NCBI GenBank assembly: GCA_946402315.1
Contig: CAMIWC010000011.1
Coordinates: forward strand, 1-36,363
DNA: 36,363 nucleotides
Source of the DNA: an uncultured Clostridium sp.
Lineage (GTDB): Bacteria > Bacillota_I > Bacilli_A > RF39 > UBA660
Reading direction: 5' to 3'
The position numbers and the translations under genes were made by a program. The notes under the pieces were generated by a model. The model saw only the letters and a list, made by a program, of their open reading frames with translations. It searched no databases and was not told where the DNA came from. Positions within the stretch are counted from its first letter, which is position 1, and each line of letters opens with the position of its first letter. Of this stretch, positions 16,859 to 25,395 are shown one piece after another.

Positions 16859-18252
16859 TATAGAACCTCGTAAGTAGTACCTTCTCTAGTATCGTTAAGC
16901 TTAATTCCTTTAGCAAGTAATTCTTCTCTAATAGAGTCTGCTTTAGCAAAATCTTTATTCTTTTTAGCTTCAGCTCTTTCTTCTATTTTAGATAGAATAA
17001 ATTTTTCTAAATCTTCATCTACTTCTTTTTCTTCTTCTATTAGATTTAATCCTAATACTTGATCAAAATTATCTATTAGATATAGTTTAGAAAAATCAGA
17101 TAAACCTTCATCTTTTAAAACATCATATACAAGAGTCATCATAGATGATGTATTTAAATCATTTTCAATAGCTTGTTTAAATCTAACTTGATAAGCATCT
17201 GTTTTATTTTCATTTAAATCAGGAGTTTTATCTAATTGTTTAATTCTAGATTTAAGCTTCTTATAGGCAGATTCTGCTCCGTCTAAGGCATCCCATGTAA
17301 ATACTAATTGATTACGATAATGACTATTTAAGCAAAAATATCTATAAGATAATGGGTCGTATCCTTTTCCTTCTAAAAGAGATACTGTTAAAAATTCTCC
17401 TTTAGATTTAGACATCTTACCTTCAGCATCATTTAAGTGTTCTCCGTGCATCCAATAATTACACCATTTATGTCCAAAATATGCTTCAGATTGCGCTATT
17501 TCATTAGTATGATGTGGGAATATATTATCTACTCCTCCACAGTGAATATCTAAGTATTCTCCTAAGTATTCAGCAGATATTCCAGAACACTCTATATGCC
17601 ATCCAGGATATCCTACTCCCCATGGTGAATCCCATTTCATTTCTTGATTTTGGAATTTTGAAATAGTAAACCATAAAGCAAAGTCAGCAGGATTTCTTTT
17701 AGCTTTATCTTCTTCAACTGAATCTCTTGCTCCTATTATTAAATCTTCGGGATTTTTTCCAGATAAACGATAATAGTCTTTAGCCTTACTTATATCAAAA
17801 TAAATATTTCCATTAGATTCATAAGCAAATCCATCTTCTAAAAGTTTCTTAATCATCTTAATATATTGATCAATATGTTCACTAGCAGGAGATACTACAT
17901 TTGGTTTTTTAATATTTAACTTAGCACAGTCTTCAAAGAAGGCATCAGTATAAAACTTAGCAGTTTCCCTAACTGTTTTACCTTCTCTTAAAGCACCTTT
18001 AGCCATCTTATCTTCACCAGTATCTCCATCACTAGTCAAATGTCCAACATCAGTAATATTCATTACTCTATAAACATTATATCCAAGATACTTTAAAGAT
18101 TTCTCTAATACATCTTCAAATATATAAGTTCTTAAATTACCTATATGAGCATAATTATAAACAGTAGGTCCACAAGTATACATTCTAACTACTCCTTCTT
18201 CAAAAGGAATAAAATCTTCTACTTTTTTAGTTAATGTATTATATACTCTCAT
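16858..18252 (-). CDS. cysS: Cysteinyl-tRNA synthetase
   Basis: This class I synthetase charges tRNA-Cys. At 464 aa it is full length. It carries MYTCGPTVYNYAHIGNLRTY with the first zinc cysteine and the HIGH-type motif (HIGN). The zinc-binding segment GWHIECSGIS and GGVDNIFPHHTNEIAQSEA follow, and the adenylate-binding KMSKSKG is present. The C-terminal DALR-like part and the small end domain (RAEAKKNKDFAKADSIREEL) are intact. AAGGAGGA precedes the ATG, 14 bases after the gltX stop, so it is co-transcribed with gltX as in Bacillus (where cysE lies between them). Confidence 0.98.
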   Translation of the reverse strand: MRVYNTLTKKVEDFIPFEEGVVRMYTCGPTVYNYAHIGNLRTYIFEDVLEKSLKYLGYNVYRVMNITDVGHLTSDGDTGEDKMAKGALREGKTVRETAKFYTDAFFEDCAKLNIKKPNVVSPASEHIDQYIKMIKKLLEDGFAYESNGNIYFDISKAKDYYRLSGKNPEDLIIGARDSVEEDKAKRNPADFALWFTISKFQNQEMKWDSPWGVGYPGWHIECSGISAEYLGEYLDIHCGGVDNIFPHHTNEIAQSEAYFGHKWCNYWMHGEHLNDAEGKMSKSKGEFLTVSLLEGKGYDPLSYRYFCLNSHYRNQLVFTWDALDGAESAYKKLKSRIKQLDKTPDLNENKTDAYQVRFKQAIENDLNTSSMMTLVYDVLKDEGLSDFSKLYLIDNFDQVLGLNLIEEEKEVDEDLEKFILSKIEERAEAKKNKDFAKADSIREELLAKGIKLNDTREGTTYEVL

Positions 18253-18266
18253 AAGTCCTCCTTGTA

Positions 18267-19691
18267 TTATTTTAATCTTTCAATTACTAAATCTTTTCCT
18301 AATAAATAGATTGTATTAGCAAGTTCTGGTCCATGCATTTGTCCAGATGTTTTAATTCTAATTGGCATAAATAACATCTTTCCTTTATTACCAGATTTTT
18401 CTTTAGTATTATTAATAGCTTCACTAATACTTTCTATTGTCCAATCTTTCATATTATTTATTTCTTCTCTAAAGGCATCAATAGTAGCATCTACTCCATC
18501 TTGTGCCATAAATTCTTTAGCTTCATCATCAGGATTATATTCATTATTAAAGAATAATCTAACTTCATCTACTATTTCTACTCCATTAGATATATGATTT
18601 TGATAAATATTTAATAATTCATCTAACCATTCAGTACTCTTAGTACTTAAATCATATTCTTTTTCTAAGAATGGCATAATAAACTTTTTAAAATCTTCTT
18701 TGGATAATTCTTTTATATAATGAGCATTAATCCAATTTAATTTTTTGATATCATATACTGCTGGTGAATTATTAATTCTTTTAACATCAAACTTCTCAAT
18801 TAAATCATCCATACTAAATATTTCTTGATTATCAGCAGGACTCCATCCAAGAAGAGCTAAATAGTTAATAATTGCTTCAGGAAGATATCCCATATTATAT
18901 AGGTCCATAAATGTAGAATCTCCATCTCTTTTAGAGATCTTTTTACCACCTTCTTTAATAATATGTGGTAAATGTATATATTCAGGAGATTCCCATCCAA
19001 AAGCTTTATATAATAATAAGTATTTAGGAGTAGAACTTAAATATTCATTCCCTCTAACTACATGTGATATTTCCATTAAATGGTCATCAATAACATTCGC
19101 AAAATTATATGTAGGATATCCATCTGATTTAAGAAGAATTTGATCCTCTAAAAGTTTGTTTTCAACAGTAATCTTTCCATAAACCATATCTTCATAAGAA
19201 GTAGATCCTTCTTTAGGCATTTTTTGTCTTATAACATATGGTTCCCCATTATTTAACTTTTCTTCTATTTCTTCTTTAGTTAGTTTTAAACAATGTCCAT
19301 CATACATAAAAGCTACTTTTCTAATATCAGCTTCTTCTCTTAATTTCTCTAATCTCTCTTCAGAACAGAAACAATAATATGCTTCACCTTTATCTATTAA
19401 TTCTTTAGCATATTTCTTATAAATATCTACTCTTTCACTTTGTGTATATGGTCCATAGTTACCACCTTCTTGAGGTCCTTCATCTATGTGCATATTACAT
19501 ACTTTTAAAGTATCATAAATAACTTGTACTGCACCTTCTACTTCTCTTTTTTGGTCAGTATCTTCAATTCTTAAAATAAATGTACCATTTTGTGACTTTG
19601 CAACCAAATATTCATATAAAGCACTTCTTAAGTTACCTATATGCATAAATCCTGTTGGAGATGGTGCAAATCTTGTTCTAACTTCTTTCAT
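18267..19691 (-). CDS. gltX: Glutamyl-tRNA synthetase
   Basis: This class I synthetase charges tRNA-Glu (and in many Firmicutes also tRNA-Gln, for later amidation). At 474 aa it is full length, with TRFAPSPTGFMHIGNLRSAL holding the HIGH-type motif. It also has RIEDTDQKREV, LGWSPADNQEIFS, and KISKRDGD as the KMSKS-type loop. GNEYLSSTPKYLLLYKAFGW is the usual discriminating segment. AGGTGAT precedes the ATG. It heads the gltX-cysS-YugP-like operon, from the extended -10 near 19710. No gatCAB genes are in the window, so the discriminating versus non-discriminating question cannot be settled here. Confidence 0.98.
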   Translation of the reverse strand: MKEVRTRFAPSPTGFMHIGNLRSALYEYLVAKSQNGTFILRIEDTDQKREVEGAVQVIYDTLKVCNMHIDEGPQEGGNYGPYTQSERVDIYKKYAKELIDKGEAYYCFCSEERLEKLREEADIRKVAFMYDGHCLKLTKEEIEEKLNNGEPYVIRQKMPKEGSTSYEDMVYGKITVENKLLEDQILLKSDGYPTYNFANVIDDHLMEISHVVRGNEYLSSTPKYLLLYKAFGWESPEYIHLPHIIKEGGKKISKRDGDSTFMDLYNMGYLPEAIINYLALLGWSPADNQEIFSMDDLIEKFDVKRINNSPAVYDIKKLNWINAHYIKELSKEDFKKFIMPFLEKEYDLSTKSTEWLDELLNIYQNHISNGVEIVDEVRLFFNNEYNPDDEAKEFMAQDGVDATIDAFREEINNMKDWTIESISEAINNTKEKSGNKGKMLFMPIRIKTSGQMHGPELANTIYLLGKDLVIERLK

Positions 19692-19709
19692 ATAATCACC
19701 TACACGCTT

Positions 19710-19718
19710 ATTTTATCA
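19710..19718 (-). promoter_or_regulatory. Extended -10 promoter for gltX-cysS
   Basis: TGATAAAAT on the minus strand, 18 bases upstream of the gltX start, leaving a very short leader. No room exists for a T-box leader, so tRNA-sensing control of this operon is unlikely. Confidence 0.5.
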
Positions 19719-19728
19719 TAATAATTAA

Positions 19729-19766
19729 TAAAAAAACTATAATATTATTCATTTATTATAGTTTTT
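19729..19766 (-). terminator. Terminator after the HD-domain gene
   Basis: AAAAACTATAATA pairs with TATTATAGTTTTT on the minus strand (13 bp, 9-base loop), followed by T residues. The upstream arm is inside the coding end of the HD gene. Confidence 0.75.
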
Positions 19767-20665
19767 AATCTTGTACCATTTACTAATGGATTTAAATCTC
19801 TAATCTTAATATTAGGTAAACTTATCTTTTCTATTTCATCTATCTTAATATTTTCAAATTTATATATTAGTTTTTCTAAATGAATATCATCTATAGATTT
19901 TAATCTATTATATAAAGTATCTTCATCTAAAATATATAGTTCTTCATAAGTAATATAGTTATTATTAATCGAAAATCTAGTTATTTCAGCAAGTAATTCC
20001 ATCATAAAATTATCGTAATCTGAATGACAATATCTATCTATACTATTACTCTCTTCTAATACTCTTTTTGCTATTTCTAGATCTTTAAAACCTATTTCAT
20101 CTTCATTATTTTCATTCTTAAACACTTTAATATTTTTAACAATCTTTTTAATAGTAGATATATCTAAATCTTTAGTCCAATTAATACCAGAAAGAATCAC
20201 TCCATCAAATCTATCTGCACATAATTTAGGTCTATTATTATCAACAATAGTATATTTCTTAAAATCAATTATATCTTCTATATCAATGTTATCTTCTTTT
20301 AGATATTTTAATAATTTCTTATCTTTTTTAAGAACTGCTTCTGTATATTCCTCAGTACTTTCTTGTTTAGAATAGTCTTTATTCATATAATCTATTACAT
20401 GAGAAAAGCAAGGAGTAGATATATCATGAAATAGTCCTGCAAGAGTTGCTTTTTTATCTTTAGTTAATTTATAAGTAATTAATGCAACATCTAATGAATG
20501 ATCAAATCTAGATATATATTCTGGAAAATAATAAACATCATCTGAAGCATAGTCCATTCCACATAGATAACTAATCTTTTTTAATCTTTTAAGTGATTCT
20601 AATTCTAAATATTTATTTAAAAATTCAGGGATTGTTCCTAAGTATGTTAAATATTCTTTATACAT
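19745..20665 (-). CDS. HD-domain phosphohydrolase-like protein
   Basis: This 306-aa protein has the ordered metal ligands of the HD superfamily: H56 in SRFDHSLDVA, H80-D81 in LAGLFHDIS and a later aspartate in LCADRFDGV near 150. The superfamily includes dNTPases and nucleotide or (p)ppGpp phosphohydrolases. The HSLDVA...FHDISTPCFSHVID spacing resembles the deoxynucleotide triphosphohydrolase-like and YedJ-like branches, but the substrate cannot be assigned. AGGATG precedes the ATG, eight bases after the lipoprotein stop, so both are probably one operon. The last codons form one arm of the terminator. Confidence 0.8.
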   Translation of the reverse strand: MYKEYLTYLGTIPEFLNKYLELESLKRLKKISYLCGMDYASDDVYYFPEYISRFDHSLDVALITYKLTKDKKATLAGLFHDISTPCFSHVIDYMNKDYSKQESTEEYTEAVLKKDKKLLKYLKEDNIDIEDIIDFKKYTIVDNNRPKLCADRFDGVILSGINWTKDLDISTIKKIVKNIKVFKNENNEDEIGFKDLEIAKRVLEESNSIDRYCHSDYDNFMMELLAEITRFSINNNYITYEELYILDEDTLYNRLKSIDDIHLEKLIYKFENIKIDEIEKISLPNIKIRDLNPLVNGTRLKTIINE

Positions 20666-20673
20666 ATATCATC

Positions 20674-21183
20674 CTATATTGTAAAATAATACTCATTTTT
20701 AGCTTCATAATATTTATCATAACTATTACTTAATGCTCTTAACATTTTTAAATAACTATCATCTACACTTAATGAATATAAGTCCCCTTTATTAGTAGAT
20801 AAATGATCTCCCTTTAATTTTAAATTCTTAAATACTATTTTATAATTAACTTCTTTTTTATCTAAATCATCCCATATATCATAGGCTCTTGTAGTTCTTT
20901 CTTCTTCAAGTACAGTAAGTATTAATTTATTGTCTTCAATTTTCCAAGTTCCTCGATAAGTAACTAATCCATTAAGTTCTACATCTACCATTTCTCCTAC
21001 ATAATATGAAAAGTTACCATTACCATTGAAATAGTAACCACTAGGATAACCAGAACCAACTACTGATGAATCTGATATAAATCCTGATAATAAGAACTCT
21101 TCTTCATTATCATAATTACTTTTATTTAAAGGAGAACAACCTGTTAATAAAATAATACATATAATAAAAATAAATTTTTTCAT
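20674..21183 (-). CDS. Small lipoprotein of unknown function
   Basis: This 169-aa protein has a type II signal peptide: MKKFIFIICIILLTGC, with the lipobox LLTGC and lipidated C16. The mature part is an acidic, beta-rich small domain with glycine/aromatic segments (SGYPSGYYFNGNGNFSYYVG) and a TYRGTWKIEDNKLILTV strand pair, similar in feel to small beta-barrel lipoproteins of Firmicutes. No named family is recognised. GGTGAT precedes the ATG. It is the first gene of a unit with the HD-domain protein, which is a cytosolic-type enzyme, so the two products need not interact. Confidence 0.8.
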   Translation of the reverse strand: MKKFIFIICIILLTGCSPLNKSNYDNEEEFLLSGFISDSSVVGSGYPSGYYFNGNGNFSYYVGEMVDVELNGLVTYRGTWKIEDNKLILTVLEEERTTRAYDIWDDLDKKEVNYKIVFKNLKLKGDHLSTNKGDLYSLSVDDSYLKMLRALSNSYDKYYEAKNEYYFTI

Positions 21184-21198
21184 AATATCACCAAGAAA

Positions 21199-21207
21199 AG
21201 TATAACA
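21199..21207 (-). promoter_or_regulatory. Extended -10 promoter for lipoprotein-HD operon
   Basis: TGTTATACT on the minus strand, two bases past the T-tract of the preceding terminator and 15 bases before the start codon. Confidence 0.5.
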
Positions 21208-21208
21208 T

Positions 21209-21233
21209 AAAAAGGAGTTATAAAATAACTCCT
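21209..21233 (-). terminator. Terminator after the 646-aa surface protein gene
   Basis: AGGAGTTAT-TTT-ATAACTCCT on the minus strand, a perfect 9-bp stem with a 3-base loop followed by TTTT, six bases past the stop codon. Confidence 0.85.
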
Positions 21234-21239
21234 CTCTTA

Positions 21240-23180
21240 TTATTTATGAATTGTTCCTCCCCATTCAACAGCAGTAAATCCAGTTCTCTTAAATGTAGTA
21301 AGTTTTTGTTCTTTTATCTTAGTATATTTATCTACTTTCTTAATATGGATTGCTACTCTTAACATTGAATCCGGATTTGGATTAATATTTAGTTTATTAT
21401 ATTTATTTCTTTCTTCAGTTAATTCAAAATAAACTAAGTTCTTTTCATTCTTTTCAAGTATTGGTAACCAATACATTATAAATTCATTTCTTTCTTTAGC
21501 ATTAAATCCTATAGTAGTTAATTTCTCTTCTAAGAATTCTATAGCATTATCTTTAGTTACATAGAATCCTTCACTAAAATCTATACTGTGATTCTCTTTT
21601 TCTTCCCAATATAGAGCATAATAGTAATTACCATCTTTATCATATAAATCTCCATTTGGATATGCAGTTACATTCCAATTATTAATATATTTAGGATAAG
21701 TAGTAGTTAATGCTTTAGGATTTGCAAAAGTAACTGTTACATTAGTTTTCTTAGTTGGATATAAGTATAATACTGGTTTAGCATAACCACCTTCATTTTT
21801 TACATCTTTTGATACAGTAACTTCTTTTGTTTTAATATTATAATAATACTCATCAAAATAATCACTTGATTTATCAAATATTACATATATTCCAGAACCA
21901 GTTTTTTCGTTTTCTCCTAATTCATCTTCATCATAATATCCAGACAAATATTGATTATATGAATAATTCTTATTCCAGTCACCTAATTCTTTTTCATATC
22001 CATCTAAAGTAGCTATGTAGATTTTATTAGATCTTACAGCAATAAAATAATCTCCTACAATAGCAACAGTTTTATCATAACTATTACTTGATTTTAATTC
22101 TTTACCAGAATAATCCATCTTAACTAGTTTTTTGCCTTGTAATAGTAACATATAATCATCTTTTAATACATATTGATAATCTTCTCCTTCAAATATCTCT
22201 TTATTATCAAATGTAGTTATTCTTGCTGATCCGTTATCGTAACATGCATCATACGTTTCTTCAATTAATCTATTGTTCTTATTACCAATAAATCTTATCC
22301 ATGTACATTCTCCTTTAGTTGTTTTTAGAACTTTTTCTGTACTTATTTCTATTAGATAAGCTGTTTGAATTGTAGAATCTTTGGAATCTTCTTTTAATGC
22401 TACAACGTAGCCATAATTTGCACTGCCCATATAATCGTATTTTCCGACAAATTGTTCTTTTTTAGTTTTATAATTATAAAAAGTTAAATCTGTTAATACA
22501 GGTTCTTCTGATTCTCCTTCTTCATAATTACCAATTTTATAATTTTTATAATAAGTTACTCCTGATATTTCTTTATTAATATTATCGTATACTAATCCAT
22601 AATCATAGTAATAACCTTTTACATCTAATTTTTCTTCTTTTTTAGTATCAATGTAATAAGCATATACATCCATACCTTTTCTGTATAAAACTATATTTCC
22701 ATCAAATGAGTCTAAAATCAAATCTTTCTTATTAGATTTTTTTTCAAAAGCTTTTTTACAATTATCATCGAAACAACCATATAATGTTAGTTCACCATCT
22801 TCTTCATAAACGGCAATATAATCTGTTTTTTCTTCAATTGTCTCATTATAATACTCTGGTCCATCAACTATTGGTGTTTCTGTATCATCTGGGATATCAG
22901 TATCATCTTTATCTTCTTTTTCTTCAGTAGGTGTATCCTTTTTAGTATCTTCTTTCTTATCTTCATCTTTGTTAGATAAAAGTAAGAATACAGCAACTGC
23001 GACAGCAATTAATACTACAATCGCAACTATAATAATTCCTTTTTTGGATTTTTTTAGTGATTGAACTGGTTCTACTGGTACTTCTCCTTGTTCTACGACA
23101 GGAGTTTCAGTTATTGGTTCTTCAGTAGGAACTACATTTTCTTCAATTACCGGTTCTTCAATTTTATTTTCTTCTTCCAT
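21240..23180 (-). CDS. Membrane-anchored surface protein with C-terminal KPVLYLYP domain
   Basis: This 646-aa protein has an acidic Pro/Glu/Val-rich cytosolic N-terminus (1-40), a lysine patch and one helix (47-68). A charged D/E/K/T linker (70-105) and a large extracellular part follow. Residues about 120-455 look like a repetitive beta-structure with short strand-turn units. The C-terminal domain from about 460 begins KPVLYLYPTKKTNVTVTF and ends FTAVEWGGTIHK. I have the impression that this KPVxYLYP domain recurs in Firmicutes surface proteins, without a known function. GAGGAG precedes the ATG. The promoter is not clear; a weak TATTAT lies about 30 bases upstream. It shares its overall plan with the 474-aa zinc-ribbon protein at 14740-16164. 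Confidence 0.82.
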   Translation of the reverse strand: MEEENKIEEPVIEENVVPTEEPITETPVVEQGEVPVEPVQSLKKSKKGIIIVAIVVLIAVAVAVFLLLSNKDEDKKEDTKKDTPTEEKEDKDDTDIPDDTETPIVDGPEYYNETIEEKTDYIAVYEEDGELTLYGCFDDNCKKAFEKKSNKKDLILDSFDGNIVLYRKGMDVYAYYIDTKKEEKLDVKGYYYDYGLVYDNINKEISGVTYYKNYKIGNYEEGESEEPVLTDLTFYNYKTKKEQFVGKYDYMGSANYGYVVALKEDSKDSTIQTAYLIEISTEKVLKTTKGECTWIRFIGNKNNRLIEETYDACYDNGSARITTFDNKEIFEGEDYQYVLKDDYMLLLQGKKLVKMDYSGKELKSSNSYDKTVAIVGDYFIAVRSNKIYIATLDGYEKELGDWNKNYSYNQYLSGYYDEDELGENEKTGSGIYVIFDKSSDYFDEYYYNIKTKEVTVSKDVKNEGGYAKPVLYLYPTKKTNVTVTFANPKALTTTYPKYINNWNVTAYPNGDLYDKDGNYYYALYWEEKENHSIDFSEGFYVTKDNAIEFLEEKLTTIGFNAKERNEFIMYWLPILEKNEKNLVYFELTEERNKYNKLNINPNPDSMLRVAIHIKKVDKYTKIKEQKLTTFKRTGFTAVEWGGTIHK

Positions 23181-23223
23181 AATCTTTTCTCCTCTATTGT
23201 AATAATACTACTTTTTTGATTAA

Positions 23224-23250
23224 TAAAAAAGAAGATTATTTCTAATCTTC
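23224..23250 (-). terminator. Terminator after the S66 peptidase gene
   Basis: GAAGATTA-GAAA-TAATCTTC on the minus strand followed by six T; the upstream arm contains the last codons and the stop of the gene. Confidence 0.8.
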
Positions 23251-24315
23251 AAATATTTTTTCCATAACAGTAATTTTTTTATTATTGTAATCTACTTCAA
23301 CTGTTCTATCATATGGTAATACACATCTTGGATAAGCATGCCCAAAATTAACATTAAATAGCACAGGAGTATCTAAATCACTAAATACTTTTCTATATAC
23401 TTCTTTATATTCATCATAATATGCTTCATCTATAGGTTTACCTACTATAATACCTTTTACTGATTCAAGGATCTTTTTCTCTTTAAATAGTAATAAAGCT
23501 TTTTCTAAATCTTCTGGTTTAATCTTTTCTTCAGATGTTTCAATGAACAGTACTTTTTCTTTCCATTCATCAATAGTAGGTAATATATGATATTTTTCAT
23601 ATACTTCTTTTTCTTCAGGATATCTGCTTCCAGTCATTGTATCATATAAACTTTCTATACAACCACCATACAATTTACCAGTAACTACACCACTACCATT
23701 TAATACTTCATAACCATGAATTTCTTTATTTTCTTTTCTAGGTATTCCTAATTGATCAGGTCCAAAACTTTCTCTATCGTTATACCAAACTGGACTAGAT
23801 ACTATTTCAAATGAATCATCATTTCTAAAATATCTCATAAAACAATCCTTAGTATATGGAAGCATATCTTTATCTAGTTCAGCAATATCTACAATAAAAC
23901 ATGGTCCATAGAAAGTAGATAATCCTAATCTATTTAATAAGATATGATTATTTGTAGTATCAGAAAATCCAGTAAATAGTTTTGGATTATTTTTTACAGC
24001 ATTAATAAATTCCTCATCTTCCATAAGATAAGGTACTAATTTAAACGTATCATCTCCACCAATAGCAGTTATAATTCCTTTGATTTCAGGATCCATAAAA
24101 GCTTGTTTAAGATCAGCTGCTCTTGCTTCTGGGTGATTAAATAAGTAATCCATATCTTTTAAAGCATTAGGCATTAAAACTGGTACTAATCCCATTTCTT
24201 CTAGTCTTTTTAATCCTAAATCTAATTCATGTTTTGCAAAAGGCATTCCAAGCAATCCTCTAGATAAGGATACAATTGCTACTTTATCACCTTTATTTAA
24301 TTTTTTTGGTTTCAT
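23242..24315 (-). CDS. S66-family peptidase (LD-carboxypeptidase/MccF-like)
   Basis: This 357-aa protein of the S66 serine peptidase family includes LD-carboxypeptidases that trim muropeptides and MccF, which cleaves microcin C-type peptide-nucleotides. It begins LNKGDKVAIVSLSRG, has GIITAIGGDDTFKLVPYL where the family loop precedes the nucleophile, and LFTGFSDTTNNH holding the serine (GxSD). VNFGHAYPRCVLPYDR holds the catalytic histidine near the C-terminus. The IGGDD version and the length resemble the MccF branch more than LdcA. No signal peptide is present, so it acts in the cytosol. AGGAGATG precedes the ATG. It is monocistronic, from a perfect extended -10. Confidence 0.9.
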   Translation of the reverse strand: MKPKKLNKGDKVAIVSLSRGLLGMPFAKHELDLGLKRLEEMGLVPVLMPNALKDMDYLFNHPEARAADLKQAFMDPEIKGIITAIGGDDTFKLVPYLMEDEEFINAVKNNPKLFTGFSDTTNNHILLNRLGLSTFYGPCFIVDIAELDKDMLPYTKDCFMRYFRNDDSFEIVSSPVWYNDRESFGPDQLGIPRKENKEIHGYEVLNGSGVVTGKLYGGCIESLYDTMTGSRYPEEKEVYEKYHILPTIDEWKEKVLFIETSEEKIKPEDLEKALLLFKEKKILESVKGIIVGKPIDEAYYDEYKEVYRKVFSDLDTPVLFNVNFGHAYPRCVLPYDRTVEVDYNNKKITVMEKIFED

Positions 24316-24334
24316 AATATCATCTCCTAAAAAA

Positions 24335-24343
24335 ATTATAACA
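24335..24343 (-). promoter_or_regulatory. Extended -10 promoter for the S66 peptidase gene
   Basis: TGTTATAAT on the minus strand, three bases past the preceding terminator T-tract and 19 bases before the start. The place where a -35 would lie is inside the terminator stem. Confidence 0.65.
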
Positions 24344-24344
24344 T

Positions 24345-24374
24345 AAAAAAAGAAGATTATTTATCTTCTTTTTT
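24345..24374 (-). terminator. Terminator of the NlpC-like/esterase operon
   Basis: A 12-bp stem (24346-24357 with 24363-24374, 5-base loop) with GAAGAT/ATCTTC at its core, ending in a T-run on the minus strand. It includes the last codons and the TAA stop of the esterase gene. Confidence 0.85.
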
Positions 24375-25380
24375 GACTTAATAACCAACGTATGTTTTCT
24401 TTAGTATAGGCTTTTTTAGGTGTATCTCCATGACTAACATTTACTGGATAGAAAGTACATTTTCCACCAGCATTAGCAATTGCATCACAATTAGATTTAG
24501 AGCCTGTATAACACCAGTTATCATTTTGATAAGTACCATTAAATACTCTTGTTGGTATATGTTTCCATTTTTCAATATCTAGAGTAGTTCCACCAGTATC
24601 TCCACTCATAATCATAGCAGCTGCAAACTTATTTGGATATTTATTAACTACATTCCAAACACCTATTCCACCTCTACTATGACCAGTCATATATATTCTA
24701 GTAGAATCTATTTTATAATCTTCTTGTACTTTACCTATAACACCCATTAATTTATTAATTACGGAATCAGATTTCCAATCACAAGCACCATTATGGCATA
24801 CTGATCTAGGTGCGATAAAAATAAATTCTTCTCCTACATAAGCATCTCCAGATTTAACAAAAGTAAATGGATGTAACGTCTTAACTAATTCAAAGTCTCC
24901 TGTATCTCCATGTAAGAATATTACTAATGCCATATTAGGTTTAGGATTAGGAGGAATTATTTCAAAATATTCCATACCATTATATTCTTTCTTATGTACA
25001 CCAGGAGAGACAGATATAGATTCCTCTTCTTCTCTTCTTCTTTGTTCTATTTCCCATTCTATTAATTCTTTTTCTCTTAATTTATCAATATTATCTAAAG
25101 TAGCTTGAGCAAAGCACTCATCATAAGTACCAATACCAGTTATACCAAGAATTAGATTTACTAAGAAAGGAGTTACCATTAATAGTCCTGATATAATTAT
25201 TCGTTTCATAATATTATAAGTAGCACTATTTAAATCATCATTATCACCAGTAGTAACTGCTTTAAATAAGTCTATTACTCCTAAAATAATAAATATTATA
25301 GGGACAACAACAAATAACAAATTTTTACCTATTTTAGCATAGTAAAATATAGTTAAAATTTCAGAAGTATCACACGTCAT
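24361..25380 (-). CDS. Membrane-anchored alpha/beta hydrolase (esterase-like)
   Basis: This 339-aa protein has two helices (about 19-40 and 61-82) separated by a short charged loop. A YDEC segment and a charged coiled-coil-like linker (95-120) follow, then an alpha/beta hydrolase domain (about 130-339). That domain has LVIFLHGDTGD as the oxyanion region, the nucleophile S235 in GHSRGG and H317 in VSHGD. It resembles PHB-depolymerase/feruloyl-esterase-type serine esterases. The catalytic acid is not certain. AAAGGAGGGA precedes the ATG, 15 bases after the NlpC-like gene, so they form an operon. The N-terminal module closely matches that of the upstream protein. With this topology the hydrolase should be outside the cell; its substrate is unknown. 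Confidence 0.85.
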   Translation of the reverse strand: MTCDTSEILTIFYYAKIGKNLLFVVVPIIFIILGVIDLFKAVTTGDNDDLNSATYNIMKRIIISGLLMVTPFLVNLILGITGIGTYDECFAQATLDNIDKLREKELIEWEIEQRRREEEESISVSPGVHKKEYNGMEYFEIIPPNPKPNMALVIFLHGDTGDFELVKTLHPFTFVKSGDAYVGEEFIFIAPRSVCHNGACDWKSDSVINKLMGVIGKVQEDYKIDSTRIYMTGHSRGGIGVWNVVNKYPNKFAAAMIMSGDTGGTTLDIEKWKHIPTRVFNGTYQNDNWCYTGSKSNCDAIANAGGKCTFYPVNVSHGDTPKKAYTKENIRWLLSQKRR

Positions 25381-25395
25381 ATTATCCCTCCTTTA

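Noticed and set aside
19692-19744. T-box leader before gltX-cysS
   Set aside because: The gap is only 53 bases and is filled by a terminator and an extended -10, far too short for a T-box.
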